From Pseudomonas abietaniphila (GTDB lineage: Bacteria > Pseudomonadota > Gammaproteobacteria > Pseudomonadales > Pseudomonadaceae), in assembly GCF_900100795.1 (NCBI RefSeq), contig NZ_FNCO01000011.1, forward strand, positions 1 through 64,000: a DNA stretch of 64,000 bases, in the 5' to 3' direction. Positions 23,130-34,606 of this stretch are shown piece after piece. The notes beneath the pieces were generated by a model. The model was given only the letters and a program-made list of their open reading frames with translations, ran no database searches and was not told the origin of the DNA. Position 1 is the first letter of the stretch, and every line of letters starts with the position of its first letter. A program made the position numbers and the translations under genes.

Positions 23130-24545
23130 TCAGATAGCAGTCACCAACCGCGCCGCCAATGCCTTGGCCTGCAACGCCACGTCGGTCACGGCGGTGCTTT
23201 CCCACCACAGACCGCGCAACGGCGGGCCCATGGCGAACAGGCGGGAAGACACCTGCCCCTGCGCGTCCACGACCGCGCCGCCTGGATCGGCAGCGATCCC
23301 CAGCGCCAAGGGCCCTGGCTGAATAAGGCCGCGCGCCAGCAACTGGCGAGGCAAGGGACGGTCGACCCGGCGCCAGTCGTATTGAATCCCGGTCGAATTG
23401 ATCAACGCCGTGCCGCTTTCGAGCGTCGAGTGATCATCGCCACGATAGCGCACGCTGATCCGCACCTGCCCCGCGTGCGCCTCCTCGACGCTCAGCAAAG
23501 AGGCGGCATGAACGTTCAGTCGTCCTTCCTCCACCAGCCGGTCCAGTAACCGTGCGCTGGGCGGTGGCGAGCGATGGTGATGGCTTTCCCACCAAGGCCG
23601 CACATGGCGAACGAACTGACGCCGCTGCAGATCGCTCGCCTGACTCCACAACCGCGCGATGTGCACCCGAACGGTGTCCAGCGGCGCCTGCCAGTCGACG
23701 CCCTGCGCCATCGCCTGCTCGCATTGCTCGCGCAGTGCCCGGACCAACTGCCGCGTGCTGCGAATGCTGTGATCGGCGCCCAGGAAATCCGGCCAGGACG
23801 GCGGCTGACGGCGCACGTGAGGTAACAAACCGTGGCGAGAAAACACGTCGATCGGACCGCGATGCCCAGCCTGCTCCAGTGACACCACCGCATCGACCAT
23901 GGTCAAGCCCGATCCGATAATCAACACCCGTCCACCCGGATCCAGGTGACGCATCGCATCGACATTCCAAGGATCGACCGCCGCGGCATTGAGCCCGTTG
24001 GCGTCCCGTTGCGGCGTTCGAGCCGCGGCATACATGCCGGTGGCGAGCACGCCGACATCGCCGCGCAACCGTGCGCCGTCCGCAAGCGTCAGGACAACCC
24101 CTGAGGTATCGCTCTGCAGATCGGTCACCTCGCCACGCACATGCTCGACCGTCGAGCCGTGCAGCGCTCCGGCAGCCTTGGCTTCGGCCAGACGCTGCTG
24201 CACATACAGCCCGAAAATCCCGCGCGGCGGGAACAGTTCGGCCACCGGCACATGCTGTTCGTCCGACTCGGGCCAGCCGCCTGCGGCAATATAGTCACCG
24301 AGCCACTGGGTCAGGTCGTCCGCGTTGTCCGGGTCGACACTCATGCGCGCCGCGTTGCCGTTCAGCGTGTGACCCAGTTCGGTCGCACTGTAGGCCTCGC
24401 CGCGCCCCAGTTCGCTTCGCGATTCGACGATGACGACGTGGCGCCTGCCTGGCAGACGCAGCAGTTGCACCGCCAGCATCGTGCCGCTCAGGCCGCCACC
24501 GACGATGAGGACATCGGCGCCCGCTTGCGTGTTCTCTGAACTCAT
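23130..24545 (-). CDS. FAD/NAD(P)-binding oxidoreductase
   Basis: The 471-residue protein has an N-terminal FAD Rossmann motif (DVLIVGGGLSGTMLAVQLLR), a region of the Pyr_redox_9 type (GEAYSATELGHTLNGNAARM), the ATG motif VGVLATGMY, and a second dinucleotide motif (RVLIIGSGLTMVDA). It looks like a flavin monooxygenase or hydroxyacyl dehydrogenase-type enzyme, cytoplasmic and monocistronic. In other genomes such proteins sit with amino-acid or sulfur metabolism genes; nothing next to it here narrows the substrate. Confidence 0.8.
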   Translation of the reverse strand: MSSENTQAGADVLIVGGGLSGTMLAVQLLRLPGRRHVVIVESRSELGRGEAYSATELGHTLNGNAARMSVDPDNADDLTQWLGDYIAAGGWPESDEQHVPVAELFPPRGIFGLYVQQRLAEAKAAGALHGSTVEHVRGEVTDLQSDTSGVVLTLADGARLRGDVGVLATGMYAAARTPQRDANGLNAAAVDPWNVDAMRHLDPGGRVLIIGSGLTMVDAVVSLEQAGHRGPIDVFSRHGLLPHVRRQPPSWPDFLGADHSIRSTRQLVRALREQCEQAMAQGVDWQAPLDTVRVHIARLWSQASDLQRRQFVRHVRPWWESHHHRSPPPSARLLDRLVEEGRLNVHAASLLSVEEAHAGQVRISVRYRGDDHSTLESGTALINSTGIQYDWRRVDRPLPRQLLARGLIQPGPLALGIAADPGGAVVDAQGQVSSRLFAMGPPLRGLWWESTAVTDVALQAKALAARLVTAI

Positions 24546-24783
24546 TATTCTTCGCCTTATTCGCGTTACTCATTGCCATGCCATCAGCACAGGCGCGCAC
24601 GCCTGATTATGAAGAGCGTGCGAAGGGAATCAAACAGGACATTGGTCGGTCCGTTGCGGTACGAAGGATGCAAGGCACGGCGCATGCCGGGTTTTGGCGG
24701 GGTTGGGTGATTCAGCGCGGGCAAACTGTTGATCGGGTGTTGCGCTTGCAACAGCCATGAAGCCAAACGCGATCCCTGTCGAA
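24546..24783. other. Intergenic region, no supported gene
   Basis: This is the left half of a 520-base gap between two minus-strand genes. It holds no open frame with a ribosome site and no clear promoter that I can support. The right half is made of repeats (entries at 24784, 24944 and 25019). Confidence 0.5.
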
Positions 24784-24903
24784 GCGAGCTTGGTCTGGGC
24801 GGCATTCCGACGAAAGCGGTGGGTCAGCGACATCCATGCTGAATGACACACCGCGTTCGTCCGAGTGCGGCCCATACCCTCGTAACCTGCGACGTCTCCT
24901 ACA
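24784..24903. repeat. BIME-like repeat with conserved core (copy 2 of 3, inverted)
   Basis: Read on the minus strand, this begins TGTAGGAGACGTCGCAGGTT and contains ACGAGGGTATGGGCCGCAC and GGTGTGTCATTCAGC, closely matching the element at 4850-4963. The far end (AAGCTCGCTTCGAC) has diverged. Confidence 0.8.
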
Positions 24904-24943
24904 AATAGTGCGGGGTTACCAGAATTCGCGGTGGACACTCAAC

Positions 24944-24979
24944 CTGTGGGAGCGAGCGTGAGCAAGCTCACTCCCACAG
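24944..24979. repeat. Single compact REP palindrome
   Basis: CTGTGGGAGCGAGC and its inverted partner ending CTCCCACAG lie only a few bases apart, so the whole 36 bases fold into one hairpin. Confidence 0.8.
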
Positions 24980-25018
24980 GTATCGCGGCGTTCTGTGGAT
25001 TTGCAGCGGGCCTCACTC

Positions 25019-25044
25019 TGTAGGAGCCGGCTTGCTGGCGAATG
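25019..25044. repeat. Unpaired REP half
   Basis: TGTAGGAGCCGGCTTGCTGG followed by CGAATG matches the right arm of the elements ending at 4963 and 61486, but has no inverted partner nearby. Confidence 0.7.
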
Positions 25045-25067
25045 CTGTGATGGGATGCACCGGCCTT

Positions 25068-25631
25068 CTACAGCACCACATTGCGCACAAAGCGCAGCAC
25101 CTGATCACCGTCGTTGCGATAGGCATGGGGCCGGTTGCTGGCAAACATGAAGAACTCACTGGCGGCGACCTGTCGGGTTTCTTCCGGCAACGCGACGGTC
25201 AGGCGACCTTCGATCACGTAAACCTGCTCGCTCCAGCCATCGGGATCGGCCTCGGAAACATAGGACTCGCCAGGGGCGAGACTGAATTCCCACAGTTCCA
25301 CTTCCCGCCGCGCGCCCGCCTTGGCCAGCAAAACAGCCTTGCTCCCCGGCAACGAACCGGCCCAGGCGACTTCGTTGATCCGGCTAGGGTCCCGTTCGTC
25401 CGGTGCCTGGATCAGGTCGCTGAACGCCACATTCAAGGCCTCGGCCACCCGGTCGAGGGTCGCCAGACTGACATTCCTCTCACCCGCCTCAATGGCGACC
25501 AGCATGCGCCGACTGACCCCGGACTTTTCCGACAGCGCGGTCTGACTCAAGTCCGCTTCGTGTCGCAGACGCCGCACATTGAGGCTGACATGTTGCAACA
25601 CCGAGGCGCGGGGTGAATTTTCCTTGGGCAC
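25068..25631 (-). CDS. XRE-family regulator with C-terminal cupin domain
   Basis: The 187-residue protein joins an N-terminal XRE helix-turn-helix (LRHEADLSQTALSEKSGVSR) to a small cupin sensor (SEQVYVIEGRLTVALPEETR; FFMFASNRPHAYRN). Such regulators respond to small metabolites, for example polyamines or amino-acid derivatives, bound in the cupin. I choose the GTG at 25631 because GAGGAG lies seven bases before it; a TTG five codons upstream is inside that ribosome site. It is followed by rlmM upstream on the same strand (37 bp), possibly co-transcribed. Confidence 0.85.
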   Translation of the reverse strand: MPKENSPRASVLQHVSLNVRRLRHEADLSQTALSEKSGVSRRMLVAIEAGERNVSLATLDRVAEALNVAFSDLIQAPDERDPSRINEVAWAGSLPGSKAVLLAKAGARREVELWEFSLAPGESYVSEADPDGWSEQVYVIEGRLTVALPEETRQVAASEFFMFASNRPHAYRNDGDQVLRFVRNVVL

Positions 25632-25668
25632 TCGATCACTCCTCAACGGACGGCTTGAGACCCTTGTC

Positions 25669-26736
25669 TCAGGCTCTGCGCTTCACATCCAGCCGTCGCA
25701 GGTGGCAGGTCACTTCCTCACGGTCGTGGTACAGCTGCTTGCAACCGATGGAAACCTTGACGCCCCGGGCTTTGAAGCCTTCCTCGATGCGATCGAGCAA
25801 GCGACGCACCTCGGCATACCGCTGCTTCATCGGCAGTTTGAGGTTGACCACCGCCTCGCGGCACAGGCCCTCGCCCAGCCAGGTCTCCAGCAAGGCGGCG
25901 TTGCGCGCAGGCTTCTCGACGATGTCGCACACCATCCAGTCCACGGGCTGACGCGGCTTGTAGGTAAACCCGTCGGCCATCAAGTGCTGCACCAGACCGG
26001 TGTCCATCAGGCTCTCGGCCATCGGACCATTGTCGATGGCGGTCACCAGCATACCGCGCCTGACCAGCTGATACGTCCAGCCACCGGGCGCTGCACCGAG
26101 GTCGACACCGGTCATGTCGCCCGACAGCCGCTCGTCCCACTGGTCACGGGGAATGAAGTGATGCCAGGCCTCTTCCAGTTTCAGCGTCGAACGGCTCGGC
26201 GCCTCGCGCGGGAACTTCAGGCGGGGAATACCCATCGGCCACATCGCCGAGTTGTCGGCATCGGCCAGGCCCAGAAACACTTCCCGGCCGCTTTTGAAGG
26301 TCAACAGCAAGCGCGGCAGGCTCGGGTTATCCACCAGCTTTCCGGCTTTCTCCAGCGCCTTGCGCAGCGGGCCTTCGAACTTGCGGCAAAACGTCGAAAG
26401 CTCCTTGCCGTCGTTGGTGTCGACCACCTCCAGCCACAAACTGCCGCAGGTGCCAAAGCCGACCATGTGCTCAAGTATGACGCTGATGCGGTCGGTTTCC
26501 GGCAACTCGACGAACACGCCGCGGGCCCATTGCCGAGGGAAGATCAAATCGGTGAAACGCACGCCGTTCATCAGGCGTTCGGCGCCGTCCGGCTCGGTGC
26601 AGATGAACTCGGCGCAGGCGGCGCCGGGTTTGGCCTTGGCATAACCCGATACGTTCAGACGCGCTGCGTGCTCGCTGATTTCCGAACAGACCTCGCCTTC
26701 GAAACCGGGGCGGCAGTGCATGAAAAGGGTGTTCAC
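25669..26736 (-). CDS. rlmM: 23S rRNA 2'-O-ribose methyltransferase (C2498)
   Basis: This 355-residue protein matches RlmM in length and order: an N-terminal THUMP-like domain (MHCRPGFEGEVCSEISEHAA) and a Rossmann methyltransferase with the SAM motif VDLGAAPGGWTYQLVRRG, DNGPMAESL and the catalytic lysine region VVNLKLPMKQRY. It methylates C2498 of 23S rRNA. The start is GTG (MNTLFMHC), with GAGGAG upstream. Confidence 0.95.
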   Translation of the reverse strand: MNTLFMHCRPGFEGEVCSEISEHAARLNVSGYAKAKPGAACAEFICTEPDGAERLMNGVRFTDLIFPRQWARGVFVELPETDRISVILEHMVGFGTCGSLWLEVVDTNDGKELSTFCRKFEGPLRKALEKAGKLVDNPSLPRLLLTFKSGREVFLGLADADNSAMWPMGIPRLKFPREAPSRSTLKLEEAWHHFIPRDQWDERLSGDMTGVDLGAAPGGWTYQLVRRGMLVTAIDNGPMAESLMDTGLVQHLMADGFTYKPRQPVDWMVCDIVEKPARNAALLETWLGEGLCREAVVNLKLPMKQRYAEVRRLLDRIEEGFKARGVKVSIGCKQLYHDREEVTCHLRRLDVKRRA

Positions 26737-26783
26737 TGGACGGTCTCCTCGCGCGCCGGACCATGACCGACCGCAACCTATAC

Positions 26784-26800
26784 TTGAGGATTAACCTCAA
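26784..26800. promoter_or_regulatory. Dyad TTGAGGATTAACCTCAA in the rlmM/acnA gap
   Basis: Two 6-bp arms (TTGAGG/CCTCAA) flank ATTAA, 48 bp upstream of rlmM and 182 bp upstream of acnA. TATACT at 26780-26785 overlaps its left edge and could be a -10 element for acnA. The protein that binds is unknown. Confidence 0.4.
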
Positions 26801-26981
26801 TGACTCGAAAGCGGCGCATGATAGCCGAATCAGGAACCACTGGCTTGGCCCCAGGGTCCAGTACTACTCAATGCGCATTAAAAGGCGCCGACCAGAGCGC
26901 TCGACGACACCGTCTTACCGCTCATTCCGAATCGTCCGTTTCGCCCGTCCGTACCGTGCGGACCCGTCAAGGAGTAAGTTC

Positions 26982-29723
<2,742 letters not shown>

Positions 29724-29747
29724 TCGAGGACGCAGACACCCGTAACC

Positions 29748-29838
29748 CTGTGGGAGCGAGCTTGCTCGCGAAGGCGCCAGGTCAGAGACATTCCCGCTCA
29801 CTGATCCCATGCATTCGCGAGCAAGCTCGCTCCTACAG
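29748..29838. repeat. REP pair, GAGCTTGCTCGCGAA type
   Basis: CTGTGGGAGCGAGCTTGCTC at 29748 is matched by GAGCAAGCTCGCTCCTACAG ending at 29838. It lies between acnA and the CPBP protease gene. Confidence 0.88.
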
Positions 29839-29983
29839 GTTCCCCCTTGAACGCTGCCTTCTCGATAAACACCCTCCACCCTTGAAACTCTTTCATCCCC
29901 TCACTTTCAGCCGATTCCCACAAGCATGTGCGTTTAATCAACGCTAAAATCGCCGGCCTTATCCCACCCTCAAGGACGACCTC

Positions 29984-30775
29984 ATGCCGGCGCTCCGCTG
30001 GAGCACACTGACGCTGCTCACCCTCGGTTACTGCATCGCGCTGGTTTACGGGCAACTGAGCACGCCCGTGGTCGTCACTTTCGGGCTGTTGATCATGGCC
30101 GGGATCTGCGTCAGCCATTTCACACACTTGGGTGTACGTACGCTGGGTCATGTGCTGTTCATTTCACTCGCTGCGGGCCTGGCCAGTCATTGGTTACCCG
30201 GTTTTTTCAGCGCCCGCGTGATCACGGCCGTGCGCTTCACCCCTGAAGCCGCGCCCTTTTCGATGTACCTCAACCTCGATAAACCCTTGATCGGCGTCTG
30301 GGTAGCGCTGGCCTGTCCATGGGTGTTCACCGCCGTTGCCCTGCGCCGCGCCGTGATCACGACCTCCGTGATGCTGCCTGTCACCACCATGCTCTGCCTG
30401 ATCACCGCGCTGTCGATGAGCCTGATTGGCTGGACACCGAAATGGCCCGATCAAGGCGGCATCTGGGCGCTGAACAACCTGTTGCTGGTCACCCTCACCG
30501 AAGAGCTGATTTTCCGGGGTTACCTGCAGGGCGGGTTGACTCGTTTGCTCAAGCGGGTGCCGTATCACCAGACGCTGGCCCTGCTCCTCGCCTCGCTGGC
30601 GTTCGGTCTGTCGCACCTCGGCGCAGGCTGGCAATGGGCTGTGCTGGCGGGCATCGCGGGGCTCGGCTACGGAATCGCCTACCGCTTTGGCGGGCTTGCG
30701 GCTGCGGTCATCACCCACTTCGGGCTCAATCTCGCGCATTTCTGCCTGTTCACCTACCCGATGTTCGATCGCTGA
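29984..30775 (+). CDS. CPBP-family intramembrane metalloprotease
   Basis: The 263-residue protein has about seven to eight hydrophobic helices and the three CPBP (Abi) motifs: EE-x3-R (TEELIFRGYLQ), F-x3-H (FGLSHLGAG) and a final H-x3-N (THFGLNLAHF). These residues form the glutamate/histidine active site of intramembrane proteases related to Rce1. The substrate is unknown. AAGGACG precedes the ATG. It is a single gene upstream of the aer-like receptor. Confidence 0.9.
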   Translation: MPALRWSTLTLLTLGYCIALVYGQLSTPVVVTFGLLIMAGICVSHFTHLGVRTLGHVLFISLAAGLASHWLPGFFSARVITAVRFTPEAAPFSMYLNLDKPLIGVWVALACPWVFTAVALRRAVITTSVMLPVTTMLCLITALSMSLIGWTPKWPDQGGIWALNNLLLVTLTEELIFRGYLQGGLTRLLKRVPYHQTLALLLASLAFGLSHLGAGWQWAVLAGIAGLGYGIAYRFGGLAAAVITHFGLNLAHFCLFTYPMFDR

Positions 30776-30878
30776 GCAGGGGCCGCGACAACGCGTCCCA
30801 TGACGCAGTTCACAAAACGCTTAATTTCCTGACTGACGGGCCGATAACTCATCAAAGCCTTCCCGGATTGAACAGCTC

Positions 30879-32444
30879 ATGCGAAATAACCAGCCCATCA
30901 CCCAACGCGAACGGACGTTCCCGGCGCAACAACGGTTGATCTCGACCACCGACGCGCGCGGTGTGATCACCTATTGCAACGAAGCGTTCGTTGAAATCAG
31001 TGGCTTTTCCCACGATGAACTGATCAAGGCGCCCCACAACACCGTGCGCCACCCTGACGTGCCGTCGGCGGTGTTCGAACACATGTGGGGCACCCTCAAA
31101 CAGGGCTTGCCGTGGATGGGCATTGTCAAAAACCGCTGCAAAAACGGCGATCATTACTGGGTCAACGCTTACGTCACGCCGATTTTCGAGAACAAGCAGG
31201 TCGTCGGTTTCGAATCGGTGCGCATCAAGCCTACCGCCGAACAAATCCGTCGGGCCGAAGCGCTCTATCAGCGCCTGAACAGCGGCAAGGCCGCTGTGCC
31301 GGGCCGTGACAAATGGCTGCCGGTGCTCCAGGACTGGTTGCCGTTCATCATGGTCAGCCAATTGAGCTTCCTGATCGGCGTGTGGCTCAACTCCCACTGG
31401 GGCTTCGCGCTGGCGGCCGCCCTCTCCGTGCCACTGGGCCTGCTCGGTCTGAGCTGGCAGCAACGGGGCCTCAAACGCCTGCTGCGTCTGGCCGAACAGA
31501 CCACGTCCGACCCGTTGATCGCGCAGATGTACACCGACAGTCGTGGCCCGCAAGCGCGCTTGGAAATGTCCATCCTGAGCCAGGAAGCCCGCCTGAAAAC
31601 CTGCCTGACCCGCCTGCAGGACACAGCCGAACACCTGAATTCACAAGCACGGCAGTCCGACAGCCTGGCCCAGGCCAGCTCCAACGGCCTGGAGCGCCAG
31701 CGCGTGGAAACCGAGCAAGTCGCCACGGCGATCAATCAGATGGCCTCGACCACCCAGGAAGTTGCCAGCCACGTACAACGCACCGCCGACGCCACTCAAC
31801 AAGCCAACGAACTGACCCGTCGCGGCCGCGGCATCGCCAGCGAAACCCGTGAAGCCATTCAGCGCCTGTCCGCCTCGGTGGGTGAAACCGGCCTCACCGT
31901 GACCCAACTGGCCAAGGACAGCGACGAGATCGGCGGCGTGGTCGACGTAATCAAAGGCATTGCCGACCAGACCAACCTGCTCGCCCTCAACGCCGCCATC
32001 GAGGCTGCCCGTGCCGGTGAAATGGGCCGTGGTTTTGCCGTGGTCGCCGACGAAGTTCGCCAACTGGCGCAGCGCACCACCGAATCCACCGGGCAGATCC
32101 ACTCGCTCATCGCCAAACTGCAACAGACCGCCAACAACGCCGTGCAGACCATGGAAATCGGCCGCCGCCAAGCCGAGGAAGGCGTCGAGCAGGTCATGGA
32201 AGCCGACAAAGCGCTGGTGGGTATCAGCGACGCCGTCGCCAACATCACCGACATGGCCACCCAGATCGCCGCCGCCACCGAAGAACAAAGCTCCGTGGCC
32301 GAGGAAGTCAGCCGCAACATCAGCACCATCGCCCACCTGGCCGACCAGACCTCCGACGAAGCCCGCCGCTCCGCCACCCTCAGCGCCGAACTGACCCACA
32401 CCGCCAATACGCAATACTCGTTGGTGGAGCGTTTCAACCGCTAA
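30879..32444 (+). CDS. aer: Aer-type PAS chemoreceptor (aerotaxis)
   Basis: The 521-residue receptor has an N-terminal PAS domain (residues about 10-115; TYCNEAFVEISGFSHDELI, HNTVRHPDVPSAVFEHMW, WMGIVKNRCKNGDHYWVNAY) that in Aer binds FAD. A short hydrophobic hairpin (about 150-190) follows, then a HAMP-like stretch and a long methyl-accepting coiled coil with the hairpin tip LLALNAAIEAARAGEMGRGF. There is no periplasmic domain, as in Aer, which reads cellular redox state. A strong terminator follows. A scrap of the signalling tip of a related gene occurs about 2 kb downstream at 34404. Confidence 0.9.
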   Translation: MRNNQPITQRERTFPAQQRLISTTDARGVITYCNEAFVEISGFSHDELIKAPHNTVRHPDVPSAVFEHMWGTLKQGLPWMGIVKNRCKNGDHYWVNAYVTPIFENKQVVGFESVRIKPTAEQIRRAEALYQRLNSGKAAVPGRDKWLPVLQDWLPFIMVSQLSFLIGVWLNSHWGFALAAALSVPLGLLGLSWQQRGLKRLLRLAEQTTSDPLIAQMYTDSRGPQARLEMSILSQEARLKTCLTRLQDTAEHLNSQARQSDSLAQASSNGLERQRVETEQVATAINQMASTTQEVASHVQRTADATQQANELTRRGRGIASETREAIQRLSASVGETGLTVTQLAKDSDEIGGVVDVIKGIADQTNLLALNAAIEAARAGEMGRGFAVVADEVRQLAQRTTESTGQIHSLIAKLQQTANNAVQTMEIGRRQAEEGVEQVMEADKALVGISDAVANITDMATQIAAATEEQSSVAEEVSRNISTIAHLADQTSDEARRSATLSAELTHTANTQYSLVERFNR

Positions 32445-32464
32445 CAACTTCACGTAATACCCCA

Positions 32465-32497
32465 AGCCCCGGCAGCGAACCTGCCGGGGCTTTTTTA
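32465..32497 (+). terminator. Rho-independent terminator of aer
   Basis: AGCCCCGGCAG-CGAAC-CTGCCGGGGCT is a perfect 11-bp stem followed by T6. A near-identical terminator occurs at 34469-34503 as part of a duplicated block. Confidence 0.95.
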
Positions 32498-32574
32498 TTG
32501 TTCGCGAGAAAGTAGGAAGTTTCCGAAAGTTGCACACAGCTGCATTTTTCGTCGAATTATTGGGGAATGTCGGA

Positions 32575-32601
32575 TTGACAGAAGTCTGGAATCGCTATTA
32601 G
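32575..32601 (+). promoter_or_regulatory. Shared promoter-like block, copy A
   Basis: TTGACA (32575-32580), 15 bases, TATTAG (32596-32601), then TTGAAA. The same block precedes three other Ig-like units (34580, 39286, 41331). A perfect dyad ATCGCTAT/ATAGCGAT (32591-32598, 32613-32620) overlaps it. The leader to the start codon is about 125 nt. Confidence 0.65.
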
Positions 32602-32725
32602 TTGAAAATCAGATAGCGATAAATAAATGACACCACGACGGTGTTTTCGCTGATCTACACACCTAATAATAGCGAGCGCTCATTCGGCGATTGAATGCGG
32701 ATGACAGTGCCTCATGGAGAAGTTT

Positions 32726-33397
32726 ATGAACGATGCAAACCTGAAATATCCGATTCCTCTGACGCCGCCCATTGTAGCGGTTGCCGACCCTGAGGACGGA
32801 CTATTGAAAACCGTTACATTGAACGGTCCTGTTCCAGTACAGGTTATGGTTTGGCCGGCAGCGGAACCTGGTTATTACTTTAAACTGATGCTCAATGGTG
32901 TGACAGTCGGGGATAAAAGGATTATCACGAAGGAAGACGTTGCATACGAAATGATCACGGTCCACCTGGATGAACAGTTGCTATCGGAAGAAGGCGAATA
33001 CCAACTTGGGTATATGACCGTCAGCCCGAACACCGAATCCCAATCCCCGTCCCCCGAGCTCACCCTGAGAGTCGACCGCTCTAAACCTGGCGCCGCCCTT
33101 CTGGGCCCGATGATTTTCTCCAACGAGGAGATAGGTGAGCAGCTAACCGGCTTGTTGCCTGGTTATGCAGGAATGGCCAAAGGCGACGTCATCCAGACTC
33201 TTTGCAATCAAGCCAATGGTCCGTCTCATGTCGTCCAGGCTGACGAACTGACTATCCGCCCCATCGAGATCACCTTTAAACGTGAACTTCTGGAAAGCGC
33301 CGGTATTGAAACGGCCACGATTGAGTACTTCGTGACGGACCGCGCAGGTAATCAGTCGATTATTTCGACGCCTGCAATGCTTAAACTACACGAATGA
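32726..33397 (+). CDS. Two-module Ig-like beta-sandwich protein (paralogue 1)
   Basis: This 223-residue protein has two modules. The first runs from PEDGLLKTVTLNGPVPVQVM to LTLRVDRSKPGAALL; the second from LTGLLPGYAGMAKGDVIQTL to EYFVTDRAGNQSIISTPAML. The closing VTDRAGNxS motif is typical of bacterial Ig-like domains of large adhesins. There is no signal peptide, membrane helix or sortase/lipobox motif. I use the ATG at 32726 with GGAGA upstream; an ATG four codons earlier is itself part of that ribosome site. The two modules align with the first two of the 604- and 618-residue paralogues at 39.5 and 41.5 kb. The gene is visibly more AT-rich than the core genes. The function is unknown. Confidence 0.8.
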   Translation: MNDANLKYPIPLTPPIVAVADPEDGLLKTVTLNGPVPVQVMVWPAAEPGYYFKLMLNGVTVGDKRIITKEDVAYEMITVHLDEQLLSEEGEYQLGYMTVSPNTESQSPSPELTLRVDRSKPGAALLGPMIFSNEEIGEQLTGLLPGYAGMAKGDVIQTLCNQANGPSHVVQADELTIRPIEITFKRELLESAGIETATIEYFVTDRAGNQSIISTPAMLKLHE

Positions 33398-33405
33398 TTT
33401 AGGCC

Positions 33406-33472
33406 GTGGCGGGACGACCACCTTATAAATGAATAAAGTTTTGACATTGAAATACAGTGGAAGTCTCGCCAC
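33406..33472. repeat. Long-range inverted repeat between paralogues 1 and 2
   Basis: GTGGCGGGAC (33406-33415) and GTCTCGCCAC (33463-33472) are inverted copies with one mismatch, 47 bases apart. If transcribed through from the first gene, it could fold in the mRNA and set the ratio of the two products. TTGACA at 33441 lacks the downstream TATTAG partner. Confidence 0.4.
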
Positions 33473-33513
33473 AAATTTCACGCACCTACAATAATTAAAA
33501 AAAGGATACCGTA

Positions 33514-34167
33514 ATGACCATTAACGATTCGTATGCACCGATTGTTCCCGCCGCCGAATTTGACGGCCTTTTAACGTTAGATACCCTCCAGCAAGATATT
33601 GAGGTTTTGGTTGAAATCACGTCTGACGTTTTCGAAAAAGACACTTTCCAACTACTGCTCAACGGGGAATTGATAGGGCCTTCCTATGAGGTTCAAGCTG
33701 TCGTTCCTAAACCGGGCACGATGTTAACGTTCGTCATCCAAAAAGAAGCGTTCCGGGTGGGTGGTAGTTATCAGGTTGCCTACCGATTCACCACGTTCCC
33801 TGGAAACACGACGAGCGATTCCATCTCCACTCAAATTCGAATTGACCGTACCGCTCCGGGAGCCACGCTCCTCGCCGCCATGGTCTTGCCCGATGCGCCG
33901 TTCGACGATCACGTCACCGGCCTGATCCCAGGCTATGCCGGCATGGAACGAGGCGATGTTATTCAAACCCGTTGCAATGGCGTGCCTGGGCCTGTTCACA
34001 CGGTTCAGGAAGACGAATTGAACCTCTACCCTGTCGCAATCACCTTTCAGCGAACGTTTCTCGAAAGCACCGCGACCGACACTGTTGTCATGGAGTACAG
34101 GGTGACTGATCGAGCGGGGAATCAATCCATCGTTTCCGGCCCATCGCAGCTTTCATTGGAACGATGA
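33514..34167 (+). CDS. Two-module Ig-like beta-sandwich protein (paralogue 2)
   Basis: The 217-residue protein has the same two-module layout as its neighbours (DGLLTLDTLQQDIEVLVEIT; IRIDRTAPGATLLAAMVLPD; VTGLIPGYAGMERGDVIQTR; MEYRVTDRAGNQSIVSGP). It has no signal peptide. AAAGGAT precedes the ATG. It lacks the full shared promoter block and may be co-transcribed with the gene 116 bp upstream. A perfect 12-bp terminator follows. The function is unknown; homology to the other island members is visible by eye, especially in the second module. Confidence 0.8.
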   Translation: MTINDSYAPIVPAAEFDGLLTLDTLQQDIEVLVEITSDVFEKDTFQLLLNGELIGPSYEVQAVVPKPGTMLTFVIQKEAFRVGGSYQVAYRFTTFPGNTTSDSISTQIRIDRTAPGATLLAAMVLPDAPFDDHVTGLIPGYAGMERGDVIQTRCNGVPGPVHTVQEDELNLYPVAITFQRTFLESTATDTVVMEYRVTDRAGNQSIVSGPSQLSLER

Positions 34168-34286
34168 TTACCTTCACCGAGCAGGCAAGCTCAAAGGGAA
34201 CATCGTGCGAGTCGTCATGTTCTGAATAAGCCCACGAACAGCAACACTAGAGTGTCATCTTTAACCCGTTCAGTTAGACAAGCAGC

Positions 34287-34322
34287 GCACGGTCATCCGC
34301 AGCATAGGATGACCGTGCTTTT
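34287..34322 (+). terminator. Terminator after paralogue 2
   Basis: GCACGGTCATCC and GGATGACCGTGC form a perfect 12-bp stem with an 8-base loop, followed by TTTT. It closes the transcription unit of the first two Ig-like genes. Confidence 0.9.
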
Positions 34323-34403
34323 GGAGACGGGATGGCTTAGGCACACGTAAAGCTGGATACCTCTAACGCTCCACACATTACCAGCAGCACGTCCAGAGAT
34401 GAG

Positions 34404-34469
34404 ATGTTGGCCCTCAACGCTGCTATCAAGGCTGCCCGTAACGGTGAAACAGGTCGTGGTTTTGCCTAA
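34404..34469 (+). pseudogene. Chemoreceptor signalling-tip remnant
   Basis: Twenty-one codons encode MLALNAAIKAARNGETGRGFA before a stop. This matches the hairpin tip of the aer product (LLALNAAIEAARAGEMGRGF). The fragment runs straight into a copy of the aer terminator, so everything between the tip and the gene end is deleted. It is a relic of an aer or MCP gene copy and is unlikely to be expressed as protein. Confidence 0.85.
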
Positions 34470-34503
34470 GCCCCGGCAGCGAAGCTACCGGGGCTTTTTT
34501 TAT
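34469..34503 (+). terminator. Duplicated aer-type terminator
   Basis: AGCCCCGG and CCGGGGCT (34488-34495) form a stem extended by an imperfect inner part, followed by T7 to T8. It is the second copy of the terminator at 32465. Confidence 0.88.
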
Positions 34504-34579
34504 AAGCCGCTGGAAAGTAGGACGTTTCCGAAAGTTTGTCATCTCGCAAACTTTCGCCGTTTTATGAGGGAGTGCAGGA

Positions 34580-34606
34580 TTGACAGAACAGACAAATCGC
34601 TATTAG
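34580..34606 (+). promoter_or_regulatory. Shared promoter-like block, copy C
   Basis: TTGACA (34580-34585), 15 bases, TATTAG (34601-34606), then TTAAAA. A dyad TCGCT/AGCGA again straddles it. The start codon lies about 140 nt downstream. Confidence 0.65.

Larger units (their letters stand above)
32465..32713. repeat. Duplicated terminator-promoter block, copy 1
   Basis: The segment from the aer terminator to the start of the first Ig-like gene resembles 34469-34745: terminator, then AAAGTAGGA(A/C)GTTTCCGAAAGTT, TTGACAGAA and TCGCTATTAGTT(G/A)AAA, then AAATAA and ACGGTGTT, in the same order and nearly the same spacing (terminator to TTGACA 110 against 111 bases). Confidence 0.8.

Noticed and set aside
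33441..33461. Fifth copy of the shared promoter block upstream of the second Ig-like gene
   Set aside because: TTGACA is present but no TATTAG follows at 15 bp or nearby.
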